From positions 1 through 43,129 of the forward strand of contig CAYUMU010000062.1 in assembly GCA_964445985.1 (NCBI GenBank): a DNA stretch of 43,129 nt, given 5' to 3'. How positions within the stretch are numbered: position 1 is the first letter of the stretch; the number at the start of each line of letters is the position of its first letter. The notes under the pieces were generated by a model that saw only the letters and a program-made list of their open reading frames with translations, was not told where the DNA came from and made no database searches. Positions 1 to 7,807 of this stretch are shown in pieces. The position numbers were made by a program, and so were the translations under genes. The DNA is from CAYUMU01 sp964445985. Its GTDB lineage: Bacteria; Planctomycetota; Planctomycetia; Pirellulales; S012-138.

Positions 1-194
1 CGCGCATCGAGCAGTCGGCCCATCGCCGTGGCCAGGCCGGCGACCATGCCTACCAACGGCACGCTGGCCGCCTCGGTTCGCCGCCGCGCCGCGTTGGGCC
101 GCGTCAGCCGGGCTCGCTTGTCGTGGCGCGAAGGGGCGGATTTCTTGCCATGCCGAGCTTGCGGCGATTTGCCAGGCCGTTTACGCTGAGCCAT
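1..194 (-). CDS. Unknown basic protein, N-terminal part (runs off the window)
   Basis: Sixty-four codons from an ATG at 194 read without a stop to the window edge. The first 40 residues are rich in Arg, Lys, Pro and Ala (MAQRKRPGKS at the start). They are followed by a short hydrophobic Gly/Ala-rich stretch (VPLVGMVAGLATAMG) that could begin a membrane segment. A GGGAGGG Shine-Dalgarno lies 5-11 bases upstream, which supports the start. That ribosome site sits inside an inverted repeat (199-252). I do not recognise the family, and too little is present to assign a role. Confidence 0.55.
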   Translation of the reverse strand, partial: MAQRKRPGKSPQARHGKKSAPSRHDKRARLTRPNAARRRTEAASVPLVGMVAGLATAMGRLLDA

Positions 195-653
195 CCTTGG
201 CCCTCCCGTGGAATTTGGTGCGGTGTGACAACCTCCAGTTTCCACGAGGGCCTTTTTCGTGCCAAGATCAATTGGCTACGGTGTCAGACGATCCCCTAAA
301 GTGCAGTGCAAGCTGCAGAGAACTTTAATGCCTCAGTGTTCGTTTGCGGTTTACCCGCGTTAAGAGGGGGCGGCAATCGGAATTCTCGCTCAGGGGAAAG
401 TCAATCGTTGACTCACGGAGGCAAAATCGGAAACTCGTGTGCCTGCCCGAGGTTCGAGCGCGACACCACCTTCCCAATGATCATTAAGCGCCGGCGGCGA
501 GGGGTGCTTTTTAACGCCTATGTTCTCAGGTTAAAGGGTGGCGCAGATTGCTTGGGTACGACAGCGATCCAGGTTCACGAATTAACTTTTCCGTTCAACG
601 CGGCCGGCATTCCGGAAATACAGTCCCTACTCCCGCTCTCCACTTCCCCTTAC
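195..653. other. Spacer without a recognised gene
   Basis: Besides the hairpin at 199-252 I see no credible coding region, RNA gene or clear terminator. A plus-strand reading frame that begins here continues antisense through the YTV-type gene and has the composition of a GC-rich shadow frame. Confidence 0.5.
199..252 (-). promoter_or_regulatory. Hairpin covering the ribosome-binding site of the first gene
   Basis: On the plus strand 199-213 (GGCCCTCCCGTGGAA) pairs with 240-252 (TTCCACGAGGGCC): 13 base pairs with one bulged base and a loop of about 26. In the minus-strand transcript the downstream arm contains the Shine-Dalgarno of the gene starting at 194. The fold would therefore hide it. 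Five T follow at 253-257 on the plus strand, so it could instead work as a plus-strand terminator, although no plus-strand gene is seen upstream of it. Confidence 0.4.
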
Positions 654-1424
654 CTACCAGCCGCAGCCCACATTGCACAGCGGCACGCAAACCGGAGGGC
701 AATACACCGGGATTTGCTTGGCCACCGTTACCGGCACTTGCACCACGCTGGTATAGGCCACCTGGCGGGGCACGCTGTACGGCACCTGCTGGGTGGTTTG
801 GTAGGGGACCATTTTGCAGGTGGTCACCGGCACGTTTTGCACGCGGTCTTCATATTCAACCCGGCAAACCGGCACGTTCACCGTGTAGGTGACCGGCTTG
901 GCCACGTAGCGGCAGACCTGCACGTTGATCGTGCGCGAGTGGGTTTCGGTAACGTAGTGCGTGCTGGGAACCTGTTTGGCGATCGTGTTGGGAACGTACA
1001 CAGGGCAGTAGCAACAGCCGCAACAGCCCATCGCCACGCACTGGTTGATCCAGTAGCCGCAGTCTTGATAAACGGTGTGGAACGTGGTCACCGGCTTGTA
1101 GGTGTTGTAGTACTGCACCTGCGGCACGGTGTCGTAAACCACCTCGTAGTTGACCTGGGTGACCTGCCGTTGCACGGTTTCCCAAATCGGCTTGGCCACG
1201 CGATACGGCCGCTGCACGGTGTGCGTTTCATACACCGGGCGATACCGGGTAATGGTCACGTCGCGATAAAAGGTGTCGTAAACCGTCCGGTAGCAGGTAA
1301 TTTCCTTCGGCTGATAATGCGTCTCGTAGACCGTGCAGTAGGTCACGCACGGCAGGCCGGCTTCCGCGGCCGCGCCCGAGAATACCAGTCCCAAACCGGC
1401 AACCAACGCCAAGGCTCGTTTCAT
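654..1424 (-). CDS. YTV-type cysteine-rich exported protein
   Basis: A 256-residue protein. An N-terminal signal peptide (MKRALALVAGLGLVFSG, cleavage near AEAG) is followed by a mature part built almost wholly of short beta-prone words such as YRTVYDT, YRPVYET, KPVTYTV and VPVTTCK. It has about 17 cysteines, including the cluster GCCGCCYC mid-protein. This pattern is that of the planctomycete YTV proteins, which are known as abundant, Cys-rich cell-wall/envelope proteins. I infer an extracellular structural role with disulfide cross-links. I chose the ATG at 1424 because it places the signal peptide at the N-terminus; an upstream in-frame start at 1517 would add 31 non-signal-like residues. 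It is divergent from the operon at 1798. Confidence 0.75.
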   Translation of the reverse strand: MKRALALVAGLGLVFSGAAAEAGLPCVTYCTVYETHYQPKEITCYRTVYDTFYRDVTITRYRPVYETHTVQRPYRVAKPIWETVQRQVTQVNYEVVYDTVPQVQYYNTYKPVTTFHTVYQDCGYWINQCVAMGCCGCCYCPVYVPNTIAKQVPSTHYVTETHSRTINVQVCRYVAKPVTYTVNVPVCRVEYEDRVQNVPVTTCKMVPYQTTQQVPYSVPRQVAYTSVVQVPVTVAKQIPVYCPPVCVPLCNVGCGW

Positions 1425-1797
1425 GAAAGCACCCGAAATTGTTCCAAGAATTGCATCCTTGGCCGAATACACGCGAGAGCTTCCTAACGCTCCCGGCAAT
1501 AACTTTGCAACCTTCACCGACTATTGCGCCCCGCAACGGCAATGCCAAATAGGGGGGACTGACAAGGCGCCCTCCATCCAGGCCGGGAATTTCACCCAAT
1601 CCGTGCTGCCCCCCATACTTTAATCGCGGACAGGGGGGTGGCAACAGTGCGATTGGGTTGAATATTAAAAATAGGCAGTTTTCTGAAGGATTTCTCAACA
1701 TCGCCCTGGCAGGTTGTTTTTCCCCCCTCTCGGCGGTAAGGCAGTTATAGTAATGGTGTTCCAACATGCACCACGTGGAAGAAAGGGATCGCGAACC
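1425..1797. other. Divergent intergenic region with a long imperfect inverted repeat
   Basis: This 373-bp spacer lies between the YTV-type gene (minus) and the substrate-binding/OmpA operon (plus) and must hold both promoters. ACCCAATC at 1594-1601 is inverted as GATTGGGT at 1651-1658, with further pairing of C-runs and G-runs between them. That makes a 65-bp imperfect palindrome. I cannot place promoter boxes with confidence. Confidence 0.4.
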
Positions 1798-3636
1798 ATG
1801 TCTCGCCACCTGGCTACACCCAAAATGCTGGTCCTTGCAGGGACCGTCCTGTTTTCGCTGGCGATTTCGCCGCCCGCCTTTGCCCAACAAAAGTTTTCCT
1901 CGCTGGTCGGGCCGGTTCAGGTCGGCCCCGTCAAAGCCCAGAGCCCGCTGGAAGTCCCCTACATTACTTGGGGTGGCGACGTCGCTACCTTTCTGGCCAA
2001 CGGCGGAACGACCACGGCCCCTGGCAGCATTTATCAGCAGCTAGGTCTCAACCTCAAGCTCGTGCCGGGCGACGACTTCGTGGAGCAGGTGCGTCGCTAT
2101 ATGCGCGGCGAGTCGCCCTTCCTCCGGGGCACCATGCGCATGATCGGCATGGCTTCCGAGGTCATCGGCAGTCAGGCCAGCACCAAGCCGGTGGTCTTTT
2201 TGCAGCTCACCTGGAGCCGCGGCGATCACTGCGTGGCCCGCGAAGGAGTGAAAACCCTCAACGACCTCAAGGGCAAGAAGATCGTCCTCCAGCAAGGCGG
2301 TCCCCACGTTGGCATGCTCGACGACATGCTGGCCTCGGCCAAGCTCGACTGGAAAGACATCAACGTGGTCTGGGTCGATGACCTGACCGGCGACAACGGC
2401 CCGGCCGCCCGCTTTCGGGCCGATAACAGCATCGACTGCTGCATGGTGATCTCGCCCGACATGATCGGCCTCACCGGCGGGCTCGACGGCGTCGGCACCG
2501 GCGCCGAAGGAACGGCCCGCGGCGCTCGCGTGCTCATCTCCACGGCCACCATGACCCGCTCCATCGCCGACGTGTACGCCTGCCGCAAAGACTTCTACGA
2601 CGCGCATCGGGCCGAGGTCGATAAATTCCTGGCCGGCTACCTCAAAGGCTGCGAAGACCTGCTGGCTCAAAAGAAGGTCTATGAAGAACGCGGCGCGGCC
2701 GCCGCGGCGCCCTATATGAAAACGCTCGGCATGGCCCAGCAAATCTATGGCAAAGACGTGCTGCCCCTGCTGGAGGTCGACGCCCACGGCCTGGTTTCCG
2801 ACTGCGCCTTTGTGGGCCTGCCCGGCAACGCCAGCTTCTTCCTGGATCGCGGCAATCTCAACGGCTTTGAACCCAAGCAAGAAGCCGCGCTGAACCTGGC
2901 CGTGAACCAGGGCTACGCCGGCATCCGCACCGGCTTCTTTCCGCCCGGCATGGATTACGCCGCCATCAAGCAACTGGGCAAGCTCACGCAAGACCTCACG
3001 GCCAGCTCGGGCGAAGTCGATTTCGGCTTTGAAGGGCTCGATAAGATCGAAGACAAAGACACGCTGTTGTCGTTCACCATCAGCTTTGACCCCAACCAGA
3101 TCGATTTTCCGGAAAGCGTGTATGGCGCCGAATTCGATCGCGCTTTGAAAACGGCCTCCACGTTTGGCAATGCCATCATGGTCATTCGAGGGCATGCCGA
3201 CCCCACGCAAACACTCATCGATACCGTCAAGGCCGGCCTGGCCAAGGGCGTGATCACCCGCACCGGCAGCGGCGACGAACGCAAGTATTACATCAACGGA
3301 CGCCCGCTCGATCTGGCGGCCACCAAGGAAGTTGCCAAGCTGGTGGAAGAAGGCCGGTTCGACGGCGGGCAGCCCAACCCTCGCGAAACCATGCAGTTGG
3401 CCCTCAATCTTTCCAACTCGCGGGCTCAGCGTGTGCGAGAAAGCGTGCTGGCATACGCCAAAAAGAACGGCGTAACGCTCAACGAAACCCAGATTCAATC
3501 GATCGGCGTCGGCGTGCTCGAACCGATCATCGCCAAGCCGCGCAACCTGGACGAAGCCAAGCAGAACATGCGGGTGGAGTTCCGGCTGGTAAAGCGATCT
3601 TCGGAAGTCGCCAGCCCTGCCGATTTCGATTTCTAA
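1798..3636 (+). CDS. Periplasmic substrate-binding protein fused to an OmpA-like domain
   Basis: A 612-residue protein. It has a signal peptide (residues 1-29, ending PPAFAQ), then an NMT1/SsuA-like solute-binding region (about 35-400, with a characteristic LNDLKGKKIVLQQGG segment). A C-terminal OmpA/MotB-like domain (about 420-605) contains VIRGHADPT and a Ser-Arg-Ala-x-x-Val-Arg helix (SNSRAQRVRES). OmpA-like domains of this kind bind peptidoglycan, so I infer a binding protein tethered to the wall rather than a free transporter component; no permease or ATPase gene is near. GAAAGGGA precedes the ATG at 1798; in-frame codons upstream (from 1714) do not give a signal peptide. It is the first gene of a three-gene operon. 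The ligand is unknown. Confidence 0.8.
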   Translation: MSRHLATPKMLVLAGTVLFSLAISPPAFAQQKFSSLVGPVQVGPVKAQSPLEVPYITWGGDVATFLANGGTTTAPGSIYQQLGLNLKLVPGDDFVEQVRRYMRGESPFLRGTMRMIGMASEVIGSQASTKPVVFLQLTWSRGDHCVAREGVKTLNDLKGKKIVLQQGGPHVGMLDDMLASAKLDWKDINVVWVDDLTGDNGPAARFRADNSIDCCMVISPDMIGLTGGLDGVGTGAEGTARGARVLISTATMTRSIADVYACRKDFYDAHRAEVDKFLAGYLKGCEDLLAQKKVYEERGAAAAAPYMKTLGMAQQIYGKDVLPLLEVDAHGLVSDCAFVGLPGNASFFLDRGNLNGFEPKQEAALNLAVNQGYAGIRTGFFPPGMDYAAIKQLGKLTQDLTASSGEVDFGFEGLDKIEDKDTLLSFTISFDPNQIDFPESVYGAEFDRALKTASTFGNAIMVIRGHADPTQTLIDTVKAGLAKGVITRTGSGDERKYYINGRPLDLAATKEVAKLVEEGRFDGGQPNPRETMQLALNLSNSRAQRVRESVLAYAKKNGVTLNETQIQSIGVGVLEPIIAKPRNLDEAKQNMRVEFRLVKRSSEVASPADFDF

Positions 3637-3677
3637 GCGGTTCACCCAGGCCTTATTCCAACTTCGGGCAACCAACC

Positions 3678-4745
3678 ATGTATCGCAACGCTATCGCACG
3701 ATGCCGGCTTGTTAACCGCTCGCTGCGTCTCCCTGTGGTTGTCGCCGCCGCATTGGGTGTGATGCTATCCACGGCCCTACCGCTGGCGGCGCAACAAGGT
3801 GGCCCTTCATCGCCCGCGCCCGACGCCCAGTCGGATCGGTTGCAAAATAACATTGTGGTGCTGCTCGACACCTCCGGCTCCATGGGGCAGTTGATGCGCG
3901 ACAGCGGACTCACCCGCATGGAAGCCGCCAAGCGAGCCTTACGGCAGGTGCTCGAGCAAGTGCCGGAGAGCACCAACGTGGGCCTGTTGATGTTTAGCCC
4001 CCGGCCCTCCAACGCCTGGGCCTATCCCCTGGGGCCGGCCAACAAGCAAGAACTCTTGCAAGCCGTCCAGCGGCCTCGCCCCTATGGCGGCACGCCCCTG
4101 GGCGCTTATCTGAAGGTGGCCGCCGATCGCTTGCTGCAACAGCGGGCTGCCCAAAAAGGGTACGGCACCTACCGGCTATTGATTGTTTCCGACGGCGAGG
4201 CAACCGACGGCTACCTGCTCGGCTCGTATTTGCCCGACGTGCTGGCGCGCGGCATCACCATCGATGTGATCGGGGTAGACATGCTGGAGGACCACGCCCT
4301 GGCAACGCAAGTTCATTCGTACCGCAGGGCGGGCAGCGCCCAGCAATTGGACGAAGCCGTGCAAAAGGTCTTTGCCGAGGTCGGCGCCCAGGGAGACGAC
4401 ACCAGCAGCCAGGCCGATTTCGATTTGATTGCGCCGCTCCCTGAAGATACGGCCCGAGTGATGCTCACGGCCTTGGCCAGCAGCGGCAATCAGCCGATCG
4501 GCACCCGCATCGACGGAGACCGCGTGGTATCGACCACGTCGGCGGGATCGCTGCCGCCGCCGTCCTCGTGGCCCCAGCCGCAGCCAGGCTCCGCGCCGGC
4601 GATGCCGTCATCGTCGCCGTCGGGCAGTTCGCACTCGTCGCGAGGATTTTCCTTTCCCTGGGTGATTGTGGTGGCGATGGTCATCGCGATAATTTTCGGA
4701 TATATGAACCACGAAAACAAAGTTCGACGGAGGATCCGACGGTGA
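3678..4745 (+). CDS. VWA-domain protein with signal peptide and C-terminal membrane anchor
   Basis: A 355-residue protein. A signal sequence (about 1-39, ending PLAAQ) is followed by a von Willebrand A domain with an intact metal site: DTSGS at 64-68, Thr139 in GGTPLG and Asp172 in IVSDGEATDG. A Ser/Pro-rich linker (about 285-320) leads to a single membrane helix (WVIVVAMVIAIIFGY) and a basic tail. VWA domains with this motif bind a divalent ion and mediate protein-protein contact. It starts 41 bp after the first substrate-binding/OmpA gene, and its TGA overlaps the GTG of the second. The three proteins probably form one envelope complex (inference). It is more like a BatA/BatB-type protein than a pilus tip. 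Confidence 0.82.
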   Translation: MYRNAIARCRLVNRSLRLPVVVAAALGVMLSTALPLAAQQGGPSSPAPDAQSDRLQNNIVVLLDTSGSMGQLMRDSGLTRMEAAKRALRQVLEQVPESTNVGLLMFSPRPSNAWAYPLGPANKQELLQAVQRPRPYGGTPLGAYLKVAADRLLQQRAAQKGYGTYRLLIVSDGEATDGYLLGSYLPDVLARGITIDVIGVDMLEDHALATQVHSYRRAGSAQQLDEAVQKVFAEVGAQGDDTSSQADFDLIAPLPEDTARVMLTALASSGNQPIGTRIDGDRVVSTTSAGSLPPPSSWPQPQPGSAPAMPSSSPSGSSHSSRGFSFPWVIVVAMVIAIIFGYMNHENKVRRRIRR

Positions 4746-6433
4746 GCCGCCCTGGGCCAGCCCGGTGGCTGGCGGTTTTACTTGTTTGGGCGGTGCTGGC
4801 GGCAATTGCCTACGCGGCCTACACTTGGTGGCTTGCTCCCCAGCGGCAGCAAGCGGTGGAGCGCGCCGCGGCCAGGCAAGAGTATGAGGCTCTTCGCGCG
4901 CAGGCCGTTCACCTGAACCCGGCCCCGGAACCGCTCAGCGACGGCTGGAACGCCGCCACCTTGGCCGCCAAAACGGCGGAACTCAAAGACCGCTTGCTGC
5001 ATCCCAGCGATCCACCCGTCAAACAGCGGGTGAAGTTGGCCTTGGATTCGTTCTCAGGCTACGCCGTGCTCCGCACCCAAGCGTTGGCTCGCGATCTACG
5101 TTCCCGAGGTATCGCGGTGGAACTGGTCGACGACGGAGCCGACTACCCGGCCCGGCTCAAGTCGCTCACCTCGGGCGAAACCCCGTTGGCCGTGTTCACC
5201 ATCGATGCCCTGATTAAAACCTGCGCCGAACAAGGGAGCATTCCGGCCAAGATCGTGGCCATCATCGACGAAACCACCGGGGCCGACGCCATGATCGCGC
5301 ACGGCGCGGGCCTGCCCGACCTGGCGGCGCTCAATCAGTCCAGCACCCGGTTCGTGCTCACCCGCGACTCGCCCAGCGAAACCCTGGCCCGAGTGGTCAT
5401 GGCCGGCTTCAACCTGCCCAACGTGCCGCGCGAGCCGTGGGTGGCCGCCAACGGCGCCGAAGACGTTTACCGCCGGTTTCTTCAGGCCGATCGCCAACTA
5501 CCCCAGGCGTTTGTGCTGTGGGAACCGTACGTTTCGCGGGCTTTGGCCGAGGTTCCTGGCGCCGTGCGTTTGCTCGATAGCTCGCGGTTCACCGGCTACA
5601 TTGTCGATGTGCTGGTGGTGCAAGAAGACTTCTTGCTCAACCATCGCGAGGTGGTTTCCGATATCGTGGCCGCTTACTTCCGTGTCGCCCATTCTTTCTG
5701 GCGCGACAAACACGGGGCGGCCAACCTGGTGCGCGCCGACGCCCAAGGTTCGGAGCCGCTCAGCGAAGCCCAATCGCAGCAGCTGGTGCGCGGCATTTGG
5801 TGGAAGAACACGGTCGAAAACTATGCCCACTTTGGCCTGCCCGTGGCGGGCAACGCCCAGTCGCTGCTGTCGCTGGCCACCATGATTCGCAATATTACCA
5901 CGGTGCTGCTGGAGACGGGCTCGATCACCCAAGACCCGGCTGCCAGCGACCCGGGGCGGTTGTACCACGACGGCATTTTGCGGGCCTTGCAGCAGGCCAA
6001 CTTTCACCCCAACCTTTCAGGGCCGGGCGAATCGCTGCGAGCGAAAGCCGCGCCCGTCCCGCTCAGCGAAGATGAGTGGCAGCGGTTGCAACCGATCGGC
6101 GAGCTCAAGGTCGATCGAATCGTGTTCCGGCCCGGAGGGCATCAACTGCTGGCCTCCAGCGAACACGCCCTGCGCCGCCTGGCCGAAACGCTCCGAGCCT
6201 GGCCCCAGGCCTATCTGGTGGTGCAAGGCAACGCCCGCGGCAACCCGGGCGATTCCACGGAAATCAAAACGGCCACGGCCGAACTTGCCCAGCGGCGAGC
6301 CCAGCAGGCGCTCGAGTTCCTGGTCGCCGCCGGCGTCGAAACCGACCGCCTCCGCGCGGCCACGGCCCAACAGCCGGCGGCGGGCGGCGAGGCCCAAAGC
6401 GTGACGTTCACGCTCGGTCAGCGGCCTTACTAA
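4742..6433 (+). CDS. Membrane-anchored substrate-binding protein fused to an OmpA-like domain
   Basis: A 563-residue protein starting at a GTG that overlaps the stop of the VWA gene (GTGA), with GGAGGA eight bases upstream. An N-terminal membrane helix (about 9-30, WLAVLLVWAVLAAIAYAAY) takes the place of a cleaved signal. A solute-binding region follows (about 95-400, with a FVLWEPYVSRAL segment like NMT1/SsuA-type proteins). The last 110 residues are OmpA-like (IVFRPGGHQLL at the start, QRRAQQALEFL helix). It has the same domain plan as the gene at 1798, but anchored and diverged. Translational coupling to the VWA gene implies fixed stoichiometry. The ligand is unknown. Confidence 0.8.
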   Translation: MSRPGPARWLAVLLVWAVLAAIAYAAYTWWLAPQRQQAVERAAARQEYEALRAQAVHLNPAPEPLSDGWNAATLAAKTAELKDRLLHPSDPPVKQRVKLALDSFSGYAVLRTQALARDLRSRGIAVELVDDGADYPARLKSLTSGETPLAVFTIDALIKTCAEQGSIPAKIVAIIDETTGADAMIAHGAGLPDLAALNQSSTRFVLTRDSPSETLARVVMAGFNLPNVPREPWVAANGAEDVYRRFLQADRQLPQAFVLWEPYVSRALAEVPGAVRLLDSSRFTGYIVDVLVVQEDFLLNHREVVSDIVAAYFRVAHSFWRDKHGAANLVRADAQGSEPLSEAQSQQLVRGIWWKNTVENYAHFGLPVAGNAQSLLSLATMIRNITTVLLETGSITQDPAASDPGRLYHDGILRALQQANFHPNLSGPGESLRAKAAPVPLSEDEWQRLQPIGELKVDRIVFRPGGHQLLASSEHALRRLAETLRAWPQAYLVVQGNARGNPGDSTEIKTATAELAQRRAQQALEFLVAAGVETDRLRAATAQQPAAGGEAQSVTFTLGQRPY

Positions 6434-6597
6434 GTGTTCTCGTGTTCGACGTCTTGCTTAAATCACGCCTTGATGGATCGGCGGCGAGCGATGGAGTCAG
6501 CATTAAGAATTGGCTTGATATCAAGTGACTGTCGCTGCAACATCTAATATCGCCCTCCAACAACAAGTCGTTCGAGCGTTGCTAATGATCATGCAGC

Positions 6598-7790
6598 CTA
6601 TTCTTTTTTTCGTGCTTTCAACTCGGTATTAGTCGTCGATCTACTACGGCCTTGATTTGCATAGAATCGACTGTCTTGTTGATCTGGCGATCCAAAGGTC
6701 GCGTCACGCAGAATCGTTTCCAAGTAGCCCTCTCCAAGATCATCCGCATGCTGTTTGAATGATTGATGAATCGTAGCTACTACAGTTTGCAATGAATAGC
6801 CTGTTTGCTGCGCAACCACTTCAAACGCTTCTTGATAAAGCCGAAGCAGAAGCTGGGGTCCAACCGCGCTCCCAGTCAGCTCTTTGAAGGCCGCCTCTCC
6901 AACAAGCACTATAACGGACGGTGCCGCATTCAAAACGCCTCGCATTGATCGATGCCCCCGTAGCGTGTTGCCAATTAGTAACTGATGAAAAACAACTTCG
7001 GCGTTTCAGCCGTGCTCGCATGGCCCCGCCAGTGAAGGAATTGTAGAAAACCGGAAGTTATTTTTCGTGCGTTCCTTAGGGCGTCGTAGAACGCTTCGCC
7101 ACCGTACAAATTCTGCAATTCCATGAGTTGAATACCCAAGCGTCTGCCATCGCCGCGTGGCTCTGGCACTCGAACATTGCCTCGCATCGCGCCGATCACA
7201 TCCTCATGCAAATGGCCCAAAAGGCCCTCAATAATCATCAGCACCTTATGGGCGACAGTTGCGGAAATCGTGTGCTCGAAATCGCCTTCGCACATCAAGA
7301 CCTGTGCGGCTGCTAAAATGTATGGGTCGAGGACATCCCCTGGATTGCGCCCACAAGTAATGTGTTCGGCCGCCGTGGGAAATGAGCCGACGACTCTTAA
7401 TATCTTTTCACAGGTAACGCGAATCACCTCGTCCGGTTCGTCATATGCTCGCAGGAGTTGCACCCGGTGAGATAGATTGGCGGCATGGAGCGGAATTGCC
7501 TGGGCAGGTATGCCATTCTTAGCAAGCAAAGCTGAAAAGAAGACGAGCAGATCTCTCGCGGATCGATCACCGAGTTCCGTCGACGGTCTTCCTCTTAGTT
7601 CAATTGGCGGCGAGATAGCGATTTTAAGGTCAGAGAACGCACGGGCACAGAGGGTGGCCGCGTCTTCAAATTCTGTCTCAAACGAATTACTCTGCGCCGC
7701 GATAATTCTTTGTTTGAGTGGATCACTCAATTTGTTCAACGGGTGATTTCTAGAGACATTCAGAATTTGACCACCAACCACGAGCAGCAC
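6598..7790 (-). pseudogene. Gene next to a C5 methyltransferase, split by a 98-bp insertion (possible restriction enzyme)
   Basis: Two minus-strand reading frames, from a GTG at 7790 to about 7080 and from about 6975 to 6598, belong to one gene. The 98-bp repeat at 6979-7076, flanked by TAG/TAG, lies between them. Removing the repeat plus one 3-bp copy joins ...FYDAL to IGNTLRGHRS... in frame and leaves 1092 bases, an exact 364 codons (363 residues). As it stands the first part reads 33 element-derived residues and stops. I do not recognise the protein. Its place 17 bp after a cytosine methyltransferase makes a cognate restriction endonuclease the best guess, but no catalytic motif convinced me. 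A GGAGGA directly abuts the GTG; a GTG three codons on (7781) has better spacing. Confidence 0.7.
6979..7076 (-). mobile_element. 98-bp MITE-like element, copy 1, with 3-bp target duplication
   Basis: It is identical over all 98 bases, in opposite orientation, to 22861-22958. The flanks here are TAG at 6976-6978 and TAG at 7077-7079 (CTA read on the minus strand). At the other site both flanks are CTT. Different but matching 3-bp duplications at two sites indicate transposition. The ends form imperfect inverted repeats around GAAAAATAACTTCCGG and GAAAAACAACTTCGGC. It has no coding capacity, so a transposase must act in trans. The insertion breaks the gene at 6598-7790. Confidence 0.85.
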
Positions 7791-7807
7791 TCCTCCATTA
7801 CGGTAAA

